Shown in pieces: positions 7,128-15,644 of a stretch of DNA of 38,890 nt (positions are counted from its first letter, which is position 1; each line of letters starts with the position of its first letter). The stretch is from NCBI GenBank assembly GCA_900317365.1, contig ONGM01000143.1, positions 1 to 38,890 on the forward strand, written 5' to 3'. This DNA is from an uncultured Planctomycetota bacterium. Its GTDB lineage: Bacteria > Planctomycetota > Planctomycetia > Pirellulales > Thermoguttaceae. The notes under the pieces were generated by a model, which worked only from the letters and a program-made list of their open reading frames with translations, had not been told where the DNA came from and ran no database searches. The position numbers and the translations under genes are program-made.

Positions 7128-8510
7128 ATGAAAAAAATTTTCCTTAGAACGCACGCCATTCTTTTAAGCTTGTGCGTAACGTTAGTCTCCTCTTTCGCGA
7201 TGGCGCAGAATCCCGCGACTTCGCTGGAAAACCGAGATATCGCGCGTTATCAAGAACAAAAGCAACGTATGGAACAAGGCGACGTCGATCTTCTTTGGGT
7301 CGGCGACTCGATCACTCACTTTTGGGAAGGAACCGGTAAAGACGTATGGAACAAGTTCTACGGCGCTCGTAAAGCGATGAACTTTGCGATCAGCGGCGAC
7401 CGAACCGGACACGTTCTTTGGCGCATGGCGAATTCTCCTATGGAGAAAATCTCCCCGAAAATGACCGTCGTTATGATCGGTACGAATAATATCGGACACA
7501 AAAAGCCGAACTCCGACCAAATGCACAGTACTCCGGAAGAGACCGTCGAAGGCGTCAAGGCGATCGTCGACCAGCTCAAGAGCTACTATCCTGAAACGAA
7601 GATTCTGCTCTTGGAAGTCTTCCCGCGCGATGAAAAACCGGACGGAACGTATCGTAAGGCGGTTAACGCGATCAACGAAGGTCTCCGAAAAATCTATGCC
7701 GACGGCGCCGTTGAAAACGTTCAGCTCTTCAGTATTAACGATCTTCTCTTGACAAAAGACGGGATCCTTACGAAAGAGATCATGCCTGACTCGCTCCATC
7801 CGAGCGCAGCGGGCTACGAAATTTGGGCGAACGCGATTGAGCCGATGGTCGCTGAAGCTCTTGGCGATTCCCCTGTCGACTGCAATCCCACTCCTGTCGA
7901 CGCCGACTGGTGGCGCGATCGTTTCAGTCAAAAGAACGAAATCCTTAAGCAAGGCGACGTCGATATCCTCATGATCGGCGACTCGATCACCCACGGTTGG
8001 GAAGGCGCCGGCGCCGAACAATGGCAAAAGTACTACGGCGACAAAAAAGCGATCAACCTCGGGCACGGCGGAGATCAAACGCAACACGTCCTGTGGCGCC
8101 TTGAAAATTACGACTTCAGTAAAGTGAACCCGAAAGCCGCCGTCCTGCTCATCGGCGTCAATAACACTTGGGGCAACGACCGCGCTCCGAAGGATATTGC
8201 TCTTGGACAACGCAAAATCGTCAAAAAACTGCGCGAACTCTTCCCCAACATGAAGATTTTCGTTCTGAAAATCTTCCCGTGCACGAATCGTGAAGGCGAA
8301 CAAGATCAAATCGACCGCATTAACGCCTTAACGTCGTACTACATGGCCGATATTGAGAACGTCGAAGTTCTCGATATTGGTAAAGTCTTCCTGAACAAAG
8401 ACGGCGTACTCACGAAAGACGTTATGCCCGACCTTCTTCATCCGAACGGAGTCGGCTACGAATCTTGGGGCGCGGCGCTCTACTTCAAACTTGAAGACGC
8501 GACTCGTTAA
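7128..8510 (+). CDS. Exported protein with two SGNH/GDSL esterase domains (copy 2)
   Basis: 460 residues from the ATG at 7128, chosen for AGGA eight bases upstream and the signal peptide that follows (ending SSFAMA-Q). A close full-length paralog of the 5114-6520 gene. Domain 1: GDSITH (Ser61), AISGDRTGHVLWR, GTNN (Asn120), DSLHPS (Asp221/His224). Domain 2: GDSITH (Ser286), GHGGDQTQHVLWR, GVNN (Asn345), DLLHPN (Asp435/His438). In domain 1 block II the usual GIGGD is AISGD, but the glycine next to Asp, which corresponds to the oxyanion-hole Gly of PAF acetylhydrolase, is kept. Same predicted role as copy 1: extracytoplasmic short-chain ester hydrolysis. It has its own terminator and is separated from copy 1 by 607 bases, so it is probably a separate transcript. 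Confidence 0.9.
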   Translation: MKKIFLRTHAILLSLCVTLVSSFAMAQNPATSLENRDIARYQEQKQRMEQGDVDLLWVGDSITHFWEGTGKDVWNKFYGARKAMNFAISGDRTGHVLWRMANSPMEKISPKMTVVMIGTNNIGHKKPNSDQMHSTPEETVEGVKAIVDQLKSYYPETKILLLEVFPRDEKPDGTYRKAVNAINEGLRKIYADGAVENVQLFSINDLLLTKDGILTKEIMPDSLHPSAAGYEIWANAIEPMVAEALGDSPVDCNPTPVDADWWRDRFSQKNEILKQGDVDILMIGDSITHGWEGAGAEQWQKYYGDKKAINLGHGGDQTQHVLWRLENYDFSKVNPKAAVLLIGVNNTWGNDRAPKDIALGQRKIVKKLRELFPNMKIFVLKIFPCTNREGEQDQIDRINALTSYYMADIENVEVLDIGKVFLNKDGVLTKDVMPDLLHPNGVGYESWGAALYFKLEDATR

Positions 8511-8544
8511 ACTTGTCGTCGATCGTAGAACACGTTGACAGCAT

Positions 8545-8602
8545 AGAACCGAAAGTCGTTTTAATCGCCGTTTAAGGAGTTAAAACCTTTCGGTTCTTTT
8601 TG
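8545..8602 (+). terminator. Long-stem rho-independent terminator
   Basis: AGAACCGAAAG (8545-8555) pairs with CTTTCGGTTCT (8587-8597). Inside it GTTTTAA (8558-8564) pairs with TTAAAAC (8580-8586). A run of T follows from 8597. This ends the copy 2 SGNH transcript. Confidence 0.9.
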
Positions 8603-8623
8603 TATTGATGAAAGCGTTCCGCT

Positions 8624-9484
8624 ATGAAATTTGCTCTTTGCAATGAAATGCTATCCCCTTGGTCGATCGACAATCAATTCGAGGCGATTTCGGCTTGGGG
8701 TTACGACGGCGTAGAACTCGCGCCCTTTTCACTCGATCCCGACTTTTCTTCCGGGGCGTCGAAACTCGCGTCGGTTGATAATATTAGCGCGTCAATTCGA
8801 AACCGTATTCGGTCTGCTTCGGCTAAAACCGGCGTGAAAGTTTCCGGACTTCACTGGATTCTCGCGAAAACGGAAGGGTACTTCGTAACGACGCCGGACT
8901 CTAACGTGCGTCGAAATACTTCGGAGTATTTGAAACGACTTGCCGAACTTTGCGCTGATCTCGGAGGAACCTATATGGTTCTCGGTTCGCCGCAACAGCG
9001 TAACATACCTCGCGGCGCGAGTCGTGCAGACGCCGATAAATACGCGTTGGACATGATTTCCGCCGTCGTTCCTACGCTTGAAAAGCTCGGCGTTACGCTT
9101 GCTTTAGAAGCGCTTGCGCCGACGGAAACCAATTATTGGACGAACTCAGAAGAAACGCTCGATTTTATTTCAGAACTCGGCGAGCCGTCGTGCGTGCGCC
9201 TTCATCTCGACTGCAAGGCGATGGACGGCGGAGAGTATCAAGCGATACCGGAAGTCATTGAACGAGTCTGGAAAACTCATCGTTGCGTATCTTTTCACGC
9301 GAACGATCCGAATCTCAAAGGTCCCGGATTTGGACGTCTCGATTTTCAACCGATTATGGCGGCGCTTGAAAAAGCAGGCTTTGACGGCTGGGTTGGAATC
9401 GAACCGTTCGATTATTCTCCGGGAATTGTCGAAACCGGTCGCGAATCTCTTCGCTACCTCAAGCGTTTCGTCCGTCAAGCGTAA
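8624..9484 (+). CDS. Sugar phosphate isomerase/epimerase-like TIM-barrel protein
   Basis: 286 residues, no signal peptide, so cytoplasmic. It belongs to the xylose-isomerase-like/AP-endonuclease-2 TIM-barrel superfamily: opening strand FALCNEML, then GYDGVELAPF, and a full set of probable metal ligands in order, Glu152 (LALEALAP), Asp186 (LHLDCKAM), His215 (SFHANDPN) and Glu250 (GIEPFDY). Relatives include hexulose and tagatose/psicose epimerases and myo-inosose dehydratases; in planctomycetes such genes often sit with Gfo/Idh oxidoreductases, as one does here downstream. No clear ribosome site is visible before the ATG. It starts 22 bases after a terminator and is followed after 32 bases by the ligase-like gene, so the two may be co-transcribed. 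Exact substrate cannot be told. Confidence 0.85.
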   Translation: MKFALCNEMLSPWSIDNQFEAISAWGYDGVELAPFSLDPDFSSGASKLASVDNISASIRNRIRSASAKTGVKVSGLHWILAKTEGYFVTTPDSNVRRNTSEYLKRLAELCADLGGTYMVLGSPQQRNIPRGASRADADKYALDMISAVVPTLEKLGVTLALEALAPTETNYWTNSEETLDFISELGEPSCVRLHLDCKAMDGGEYQAIPEVIERVWKTHRCVSFHANDPNLKGPGFGRLDFQPIMAALEKAGFDGWVGIEPFDYSPGIVETGRESLRYLKRFVRQA

Positions 9485-9516
9485 CATCGTACTAGTGAAA
9501 GAAAGCGCCTCGTCTC

Positions 9517-11850
9517 ATGGCGGCAAAAACATCGCGCGCGCGTTCCGAAAAACGCGACGTTAAGAAACCCACTGAGTTTTCGGAGATTCCGGGAAATCGT
9601 GCTCGTTATTTTAGGACGTTTTTACGCGTCGGTCTTGCGGCTCTTGCAACGACCGCGTTTTTAACCCCGCCGGAAGGCTCTATCAGGAACGGAGATTTTC
9701 TCCCTACCGTTCTGTTGCTTTTGCTCTTTTGTTTGTTCCTTCCACTCGGTCGACTTGTCGTCAAGACCGATACGTCTGCGTCGGAACCGACAAAAGAGCG
9801 TCCGAGAAAGATCGTTTTCTTCCCTGATTTAGCGCTTGTTTTTTTCCTTCTCTTTGCGACGGCGTCGTATTTGCGCGTCGTCATTACGAAATGCGGCGAC
9901 ATTCGTTTTTCAACGAACGCGTACTGGACTTTTGTTACTCCTCCACTTTTTTATTTTATACTGAGGAGCGCGTCGCGTCGCTTTTCATCGCGCGCTTTCC
10001 AGGCTTTTTTTGCGTTGATCGTTTCCTGCGCCGTTGCTGAGAGCGCGTATTCGCTCTATTCTTACGCCGTTGTCAATCCCGCGATCCGAGCGCAGTACTT
10101 GGCGAACCCGGAGCAAACTTTAAAAGACGCCGGGTTATATTTTGCAAGCGATTCGCAAGAACGACTTTTATTTGAAAAACGACTCCTTGAAAGTTCCGAG
10201 CCAACCGGAACGTACGGACTCGCCAATACACTCGCCGGTCTTGTTGCGCCGTCATTTGTGATCGCGCTTTTGGGATTCGTCTGGTTTTCTCGTCTTTGCC
10301 GAAATTCAGACTCAAAGACTGTGCCGTCGCGATCTTCTAGGATAGCCGCCTCGCTTTGGATTCTAATTGCTTTTACGCTATTGCTCACGATTATTTTGAC
10401 CAAAAGTCGTGCGGCGGTTCTTGCGACTTTTTCCGGTCTTTTGCTCTACGGTCTTTACCAAGTCTGCGCGGCGATTCGAAGGAAATCGAATCCTAGAAAA
10501 GCGGTCAGACTACTCGCCGCGATTTTTGCGTTGTCCGTTTTGATTTTCACCGCGTCCGTCTTCGCGGGAATCGTCGACAAAGAAGTCTTTACGGAAGCTG
10601 GTAAATCGTTAGGATATCGACTCGACTACTGGCGCGCGACGTCAGAAATGATCCATGATTACCCTGGCTTGGGAATTGGACCAGGCGAATTTCAAAGCGT
10701 CTACGCGCGGTATATTCTTCCAACGGCGAGTGAATTTATTGCGGATCCGCACAATTTCGCTTTTGAGATAGCGGCGCTCTTTGGCGTTCCGGCCCTCGCC
10801 TCTTTGCTCCTTTTTTTGCTCGGAATTTTTATCGTCGGCGGTCGCGCTATTGTCAAGCGTTTCAAGGATACGAGCCTATCGGATTTGCCCCTCCAAGAGA
10901 AAATCATGAAACCTGACGATAGACCCTACCGAGACGTCTGCGTCGGTTTCTTCTTTGGACTCACTATCTCGTTCTTCACTTCGTTCCTTCTGTCGGCGCC
11001 TATCCAACTGAGTTTTTACATCGTTGCCATTCCCCCTGCCCTTCTCGTCTTTTATGTTGCGCCACGTCTGACGCAGGAGAACGGTAGCAGTCACCGAACG
11101 CCTATCGTTGCCGGAGTCGCCTTGTTGATCGTTTTGGTCAATTTGCTCGCCGCCGGCGGAATCGGCTATCCATGCGTTTCAACGCTAATTTTTATTTTGT
11201 CCGCAATAGTCGTTGAGAGCTCCGACTCCGGTATACGCAAGGGCGCCGTCGATTGGAAACCCCTGCGATTTGTGGCGCCGACTCTAGTTCTTAGTCTGTG
11301 CGTCATTACTGCGGCATTCTACACAACGGCATTTAAACCGCGGAATCAGTCTTTCCTTTTTAACCTCGATGCAACGAATTTTTCGGGCGTGACCAATCCG
11401 AAGGACGTCGACCCTTACTCTATCGACGTTGCGCGACTTTTTTACGGACGCGCCGCTCAAGAATACTTTGCCTACCCGACCGAGGCAAATCACGAGAATT
11501 GGCAAGTCGCTCGAGATCGCGTTAAGACAACTTCGCCAAACTCGTCTGCCGCGCGTGAAAGTTGCGCCGATTGGGATTGGCGACTTTTTACCGAGAATCG
11601 GAGTCGGCGCGAATTTGGGGATTCCGCGCTGGACTTCTACCGCGAGTCGGTCGAGCGTTCTCCGACGGACGTCGGAAAGCGCGCAAAGTTGGCGCGCGCT
11701 CTTGTTGAACTTGGACGACGCGACGAAGCTGTTCAAGAAGCCAAACGTGCTCTTGAAAGCGACAGAGTTAATCCGCACTTAGATCGAAAATTGATCGACG
11801 AAGATCGACGTTTTCTGACGACGCTGGTCGCAGGCTTAGACGAGTCTTAA
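9517..11850 (+). CDS. O-antigen ligase-like membrane protein with C-terminal TPR-like tail
   Basis: 777 residues. A basic cytoplasmic N-terminus of ~35 residues is followed by roughly a dozen hydrophobic segments up to about residue 600. A large loop carries GLGIGPGEFQSVYARY then ADPHNFAFEIAALFGV, the Wzy_C/WaaL-type signature with the conserved Arg and His of O-antigen ligases and polymerases. The last ~150 residues are soluble and end in helical pairs resembling TPRs (ALVELGRRDEAVQEAKRAL). Members transfer or polymerise lipid-linked glycans, or glycosylate proteins (PglL type), on the outer face of the inner membrane. No glycosyltransferases lie next to it, so a substrate cannot be inferred. 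Start codon choice is plain ATG with only a weak ribosome site. Confidence 0.8.
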   Translation: MAAKTSRARSEKRDVKKPTEFSEIPGNRARYFRTFLRVGLAALATTAFLTPPEGSIRNGDFLPTVLLLLLFCLFLPLGRLVVKTDTSASEPTKERPRKIVFFPDLALVFFLLFATASYLRVVITKCGDIRFSTNAYWTFVTPPLFYFILRSASRRFSSRAFQAFFALIVSCAVAESAYSLYSYAVVNPAIRAQYLANPEQTLKDAGLYFASDSQERLLFEKRLLESSEPTGTYGLANTLAGLVAPSFVIALLGFVWFSRLCRNSDSKTVPSRSSRIAASLWILIAFTLLLTIILTKSRAAVLATFSGLLLYGLYQVCAAIRRKSNPRKAVRLLAAIFALSVLIFTASVFAGIVDKEVFTEAGKSLGYRLDYWRATSEMIHDYPGLGIGPGEFQSVYARYILPTASEFIADPHNFAFEIAALFGVPALASLLLFLLGIFIVGGRAIVKRFKDTSLSDLPLQEKIMKPDDRPYRDVCVGFFFGLTISFFTSFLLSAPIQLSFYIVAIPPALLVFYVAPRLTQENGSSHRTPIVAGVALLIVLVNLLAAGGIGYPCVSTLIFILSAIVVESSDSGIRKGAVDWKPLRFVAPTLVLSLCVITAAFYTTAFKPRNQSFLFNLDATNFSGVTNPKDVDPYSIDVARLFYGRAAQEYFAYPTEANHENWQVARDRVKTTSPNSSAARESCADWDWRLFTENRSRREFGDSALDFYRESVERSPTDVGKRAKLARALVELGRRDEAVQEAKRALESDRVNPHLDRKLIDEDRRFLTTLVAGLDES

Positions 11851-11864
11851 TTCAACCCTTTTTG

Positions 11865-11892
11865 TTGACTCTACGTTTTGAAAACGTATAAT
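11865..11892 (+). promoter_or_regulatory. Strong sigma70-type promoter before the Gfo/Idh-HEAT unit
   Basis: TTGACT (11865-11870), a 16-base spacer and perfect TATAAT (11887-11892). The expected start is near 11899, giving a leader of about 125 bases to the ATG at 12023. Confidence 0.75.
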
Positions 11893-11944
11893 CCATACAA
11901 TCCGAGTTCGGATAGTTGGTCAATTCAGACAAACTAACGTAGCG

Positions 11945-11979
11945 GCGCCGCCGTCGTCGAACTGCTTTGACGGCGGCGC
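11945..11979 (+). promoter_or_regulatory. GC-rich leader hairpin
   Basis: GCGCCGCCGTC (11945-11955) pairs perfectly with GACGGCGGCGC (11969-11979) across a 13-base loop. It lies between the promoter at 11865-11892 and the start codon at 12023. It is followed by GCGCCTCTTTGGG, which is only a poor U-tract, so it may be an attenuator, an mRNA-stabilising element or a protein target rather than a plain terminator. Confidence 0.5.
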
Positions 11980-12022
11980 GCGCCTCTTTGGGTCTGGCAT
12001 ATTCGCACAGAGGACGACTTCA

Positions 12023-13237
12023 ATGAAATCTACAAAACTATCGCGACGCTCTTTTTTAGGCGCTGCGGCATGTTCGCTTCCGATGTTTGTGTCGGGTCGA
12101 GTTCTTGGAAAAGACGGTTACTTTCCACCGAGCGAAACGATCAACGTCGGTTTGATCGGTTGGGGAACCCGACGAAGCAATATTGGTTCGCGCCCGGGTT
12201 CACGTTTTATCGCGTGTTGCGATATCGACACACGTCGTATTCCCAAGGAAATCGACGGTAAGCCTGTGAAAGGGTTCCAATATTATCAAGAGATGTATGA
12301 AATGCCCGATTTGGACGTCGTTTCCGTTGCGGCGCCGGATCATTGGCACACGAAAATGACCGTCGACGCATGCAAGGCAGGAAAGGACGTTTACTGTGAA
12401 AAACCGTTGACGTTCACCCTCATGGAGAGTCGTCAGATCGTCGCGGCCGCGCGTAAGTACAATCGCGTAGTATCGAGCGGTTCGCAACGCGTTATGGAAG
12501 ATTACGGGCAATATATGGCGCCGGTAATCATGTCAGGCGCGATCGGCGAAGTAAAAGAAATCTACGCCAATTGCGGCGGCGCTCCTTCCGAACGCACTTA
12601 CGATCCGGAACCGTGTCCGCCTGAGGTCGATTGGGACGCATGGGTTGGTCAGGCGCCGTACTTCGAGTATAGCCGACGCGCGATAGATCCGATGACGTGG
12701 CGATACAATTCCGCGTTCGGCACCGGCGGACTTGGCGACTGGGGCGGACACAACTTCGGCGGCGCCCTCTACTCTTGCGGTATGGATCATATTGCCCCGA
12801 AAAAGATTTTTGCGCCGAACACCGAGCAGAATCCGTTCAACGGCGTGAAAATCGAAATGGAAAATGGCGTTAATTTCTATCATGGCGACTGTCCGGGTTC
12901 CGGAAGCAATATTACGATCGTCGGAACGAAAGGCAAATATATCTTCGGAAAATCGGGAGATATTCGTCCTCTTAAAGCGGTCGACGTGCGACGCTACAGC
13001 GGCGGCGCCGACAATATAGCGGACGATTTCCTCTATTGCGTTCGTCATCGCACGCGACCGTTCCAAGACGTCTTCTACGGCGCCAACGTCTCCGATTATG
13101 GACATATGTGCATCATCGCGTACAAATTGCAACGCGACCTTGTCTGGGATAAGGAGAAGATGGAATTTGTCGGGGATCGAGAAGCTACGGCTATGGTCTC
13201 GAAAGTTCAACGAACTCCTTACCAAATTGAAGTCTAG
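12023..13237 (+). CDS. Tat-exported Gfo/Idh/MocA-family oxidoreductase
   Basis: 404 residues. Twin-arginine signal at the start (LSRRSFLGAAACSLPMFVSG, Arg8-Arg9), then a Rossmann fold beginning INVGLIGWG, with the family hallmark CEKPL (Lys127) and a GLGDWGGH segment in the second domain typical of the planctomycete/Bacteroidetes branch. Members oxidise or reduce sugars or inositols with NAD(P); a Tat signal means the protein is folded, probably with its dinucleotide bound, before export. It follows a strong promoter and a hairpin leader, and a HEAT-repeat gene starts about 85 bases downstream with no terminator between, so the two likely form one unit. Substrate unknown; cofactor recycling outside the cytoplasm is an open question, as in glucose-fructose oxidoreductase, which keeps its NADP bound. 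Confidence 0.88.
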   Translation: MKSTKLSRRSFLGAAACSLPMFVSGRVLGKDGYFPPSETINVGLIGWGTRRSNIGSRPGSRFIACCDIDTRRIPKEIDGKPVKGFQYYQEMYEMPDLDVVSVAAPDHWHTKMTVDACKAGKDVYCEKPLTFTLMESRQIVAAARKYNRVVSSGSQRVMEDYGQYMAPVIMSGAIGEVKEIYANCGGAPSERTYDPEPCPPEVDWDAWVGQAPYFEYSRRAIDPMTWRYNSAFGTGGLGDWGGHNFGGALYSCGMDHIAPKKIFAPNTEQNPFNGVKIEMENGVNFYHGDCPGSGSNITIVGTKGKYIFGKSGDIRPLKAVDVRRYSGGADNIADDFLYCVRHRTRPFQDVFYGANVSDYGHMCIIAYKLQRDLVWDKEKMEFVGDREATAMVSKVQRTPYQIEV

Positions 13238-13323
13238 TCCCATCTAGCGTTTTGAACGGAAAGTTCAATCATCAAGTGAACCGATTTCATCGCACATACT
13301 AGCTAATTAACATGCGTGGACCT

Positions 13324-15087
13324 ATGAAACGATATTTAATAGCCATGGCGGCGATTCTGACGTTAGGAACCGCTAATCTGTTCGCCGCAGATTTTGGCGA
13401 TCTTCTCCAGAGACTCGACTCGCGCGATTTTTCCGCCGAGCGCGACGTCGTTACCGGACGCGGCGGCGTTTACGTCGGGGAACTCGTCAATCCACACTCC
13501 GAAACGCCAATGTTTAAAGCGCGCGACGAATTCCGCGCAATTTTAACGGACGCGACTCAAAACCAAAAGGCGGACGAAATTGCTTCGTGCCGTAATTTCA
13601 TTACGGAATCGTTGAACGCCGACGTTTCCGACGAAACCAAAGTCTGGCTACTTGAACAACTTGCGGTAATTGGGGTCGACGCCGACGTAGAAAAAGTCGT
13701 TCCGTTGCTTAAGAGCGATCATCGTCGACTCGTCGACGGCGCTGCCGCGTGTCTCGCCAAGATTCCCGGCGACGTCGCGCTTAAGGCTCTCGAAGACAAT
13801 AAAGACGTTCCGGCCGCTCAAGCCGCGTTGACGTGCCGACTAGCGCCGGTTTTCCCGCAAGACAGCGTTGAAACTGAGCTTCCCCTCGGACTTTCGAAAA
13901 CGTCGGACGAAAAGGTTGACGAATACTTGAAATCTTACGACGGGTTGGAACCCTGGCTCAAAGCGGAAGCGTTGGCTGGACTTGTAGCTCGCGACAATAA
14001 AAAATACCGACCGTACGCTCTCGCCGCGCTTAATTCTGACGACGAGAACTTGAAAGCGACGGGCTTCCTGGCTCTTGAAAAGCTCGCTGAAGCGCAAGAC
14101 GTTGATATTATCGTCGCCAAACTCCAAAGCGACCCGACCCTCGCGACGCGTATCGCCAGTTTTATTGTTGCCGACGGATTTGACGACGCTCTGCTCGACG
14201 CTTTCGATAAGGCGTCAGATTCCGATATGTTCAAACGACTTGCGACCGTCTTGGCAAATCGCGCCGTTGACGTTCGCCCGCGAATCTTTGCGAAAACAAC
14301 GGCGAAAGATTGCCCCGACCGTCTTGAACTTCTGAAAAAGGCGCGTGAAATTTCAACGTCGGACGACGTTCCGTCCTTCGTCGCTTCGATAGCCCTTATT
14401 CCGCGCGGTAAAGATCAAGACGCCGCTGAGAATCTGGTCGCGTCGCTCTGCAATAAAAATGCGGAGCCAATCGTCGCGTTGTTCGGCAAAGTTCCCGCCG
14501 AACAAAATGAAATTCTTTTACGCCTCGTTGCGCGAACGGGCGGCGATAAGGCTCAAGAGTTTATTTCCAGCCTTCTCGATTCCGCGAACGCGTCTGATAA
14601 GGCCGCCGGATTACGCGCTCTGAACGTTTGGGCAGACGGTCGTTTCACGCCCAAGATGGAAGAGATTCTCGCCTCCGGTCAGTTGCCGGAAGCTCAGCAA
14701 ACAGCGCTACTTAGAGCCTATATTCGTACGGTATCATTGCCGGACGATCAAATTGGAATTGAATTATCGCGCGACGAAAAGCTTGCCAAACTCCAAAACG
14801 CGTTTAATTCCGCTAAACGTCCTGAAGAAAAAGCGCTCGTTCTATCGCGCGTTGCGGCAAACCGTACGGCGAAATCTTTCGAATACGTCGTCGAAAAAGC
14901 TAGCGAAACGGATCCGAAAGTTGTCGTTGCCGCATATGAAGCGATCGCCGCTCACGTTCACGACACGATTTTGCGCAAAGAGAATCCCGAGCTTGCCGCG
15001 AAGGGAATCGATATCATCCTGAAAAACAGTAAGGACGAACAACTGATCGAACGCGTTAAGATCTACAAAGGACGTATGGAACAATAA
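13324..15087 (+). CDS. Exported HEAT-repeat protein
   Basis: 587 residues from the ATG at 13324, preceded by GGA at good distance; an ATG four codons earlier has no ribosome site. A signal peptide (MKRYLIAMAAILTLGTANLFAA) is followed by a solenoid of alpha-helical pairs of 30-40 residues, such as ETKVWLLEQLAVIG, then DVEKVVPLLKSDHRRLVDGA, and LKAEALAGLVARDNKKYRPY, the HEAT-like pattern of helix, Asp/Pro turn, helix. Such proteins are scaffolds without an active site. They are common in planctomycetes next to exported Gfo/Idh enzymes, as here, and may bind or organise them at the cell surface. A terminator follows at 15133. The exact number of repeats was not determined. Confidence 0.8.
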   Translation: MKRYLIAMAAILTLGTANLFAADFGDLLQRLDSRDFSAERDVVTGRGGVYVGELVNPHSETPMFKARDEFRAILTDATQNQKADEIASCRNFITESLNADVSDETKVWLLEQLAVIGVDADVEKVVPLLKSDHRRLVDGAAACLAKIPGDVALKALEDNKDVPAAQAALTCRLAPVFPQDSVETELPLGLSKTSDEKVDEYLKSYDGLEPWLKAEALAGLVARDNKKYRPYALAALNSDDENLKATGFLALEKLAEAQDVDIIVAKLQSDPTLATRIASFIVADGFDDALLDAFDKASDSDMFKRLATVLANRAVDVRPRIFAKTTAKDCPDRLELLKKAREISTSDDVPSFVASIALIPRGKDQDAAENLVASLCNKNAEPIVALFGKVPAEQNEILLRLVARTGGDKAQEFISSLLDSANASDKAAGLRALNVWADGRFTPKMEEILASGQLPEAQQTALLRAYIRTVSLPDDQIGIELSRDEKLAKLQNAFNSAKRPEEKALVLSRVAANRTAKSFEYVVEKASETDPKVVVAAYEAIAAHVHDTILRKENPELAAKGIDIILKNSKDEQLIERVKIYKGRMEQ

Positions 15088-15132
15088 TCGTTTTCGTTTC
15101 GTTCAATACGCGATCATGCGTGATCGTCTCAT

Positions 15133-15173
15133 AAAACGTTCCCTCGCTATTAACGCGTGGGAGCGTTTTTTGT
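15133..15173 (+). terminator. Rho-independent terminator of the Gfo/Idh-HEAT unit
   Basis: AAAACGTTCCCTCGC pairs with GCGTGGGAGCGTTTT with one G-T pair and one mismatch, loop TATTAAC, then TTTTT. It begins about 45 bases after the HEAT gene stop. Confidence 0.85.
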
Positions 15174-15644
15174 TCCTATATTCCAATGAGCAACGAAAAT
15201 CGCGCGCTCCCATAAGCGGAGTCATAGAAAAGCGGAACGACAGCATGATCTCCTGACGCATTCCCAAGGTGGTCGCGCCGCCGCCGTCGACCTATGGGAT
15301 ATGGGGACTGATCGCGTTGACTTGCTTGACAATCACTGTCGTTTGGATTATCCTCATCGTAAAGGTCACGAGCTGGAGCGTAACGCTAGGCAATAACTCC
15401 GTTATAAAGCCGCAGAAAATGCTCTTTTGCTCCTTCGCTTGGGTAAAACCCGGGGCGAACGTGTCGTGCGAATTCAGACTCTTGAGCCTTCGCTTTGCTG
15501 AAAAGCGACTACTTTGTCAACAGCGCCGTGTTCTCCTCGTAAAATACCGAGCGTAGCGCCTATGAAACCTAGTGAATACTCGCAACGATTTTCAATAGGC
15601 GCCATAATGATCCCCCACCCTAATTACTATGTGCAACACTAGAC
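15174..15644 (+). promoter_or_regulatory. Promoter and ~280-base leader of the CE7 esterase gene
   Basis: TTGACA (15326-15331), a 17-base spacer and TATCCT (15349-15354) make a near-consensus promoter. From the expected start near 15361 to the ATG at 15645 is a leader of ~280 bases. Within it GCGCCTAT (15556-15563) is complementary to ATAGGCGC (15595-15602), and TCGCTTT/AAAAGCGA can pair near 15490-15510. A 95-codon open frame at 15269-15556 covers the promoter, has no ribosome site and is probably accidental. I do not recognise a known riboswitch. Confidence 0.55.

Noticed and set aside
7182..8309. 375-codon minus-strand frame opposite SGNH copy 2
   Set aside because: Antisense shadow produced by the codon bias (many GTC-GAC type pairs that avoid stops on both strands).
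15269..15556. 95-codon frame with one hydrophobic stretch
   Set aside because: It covers a near-consensus promoter, lacks a ribosome site, and its second half is low-quality sequence; a small membrane protein cannot be fully excluded.
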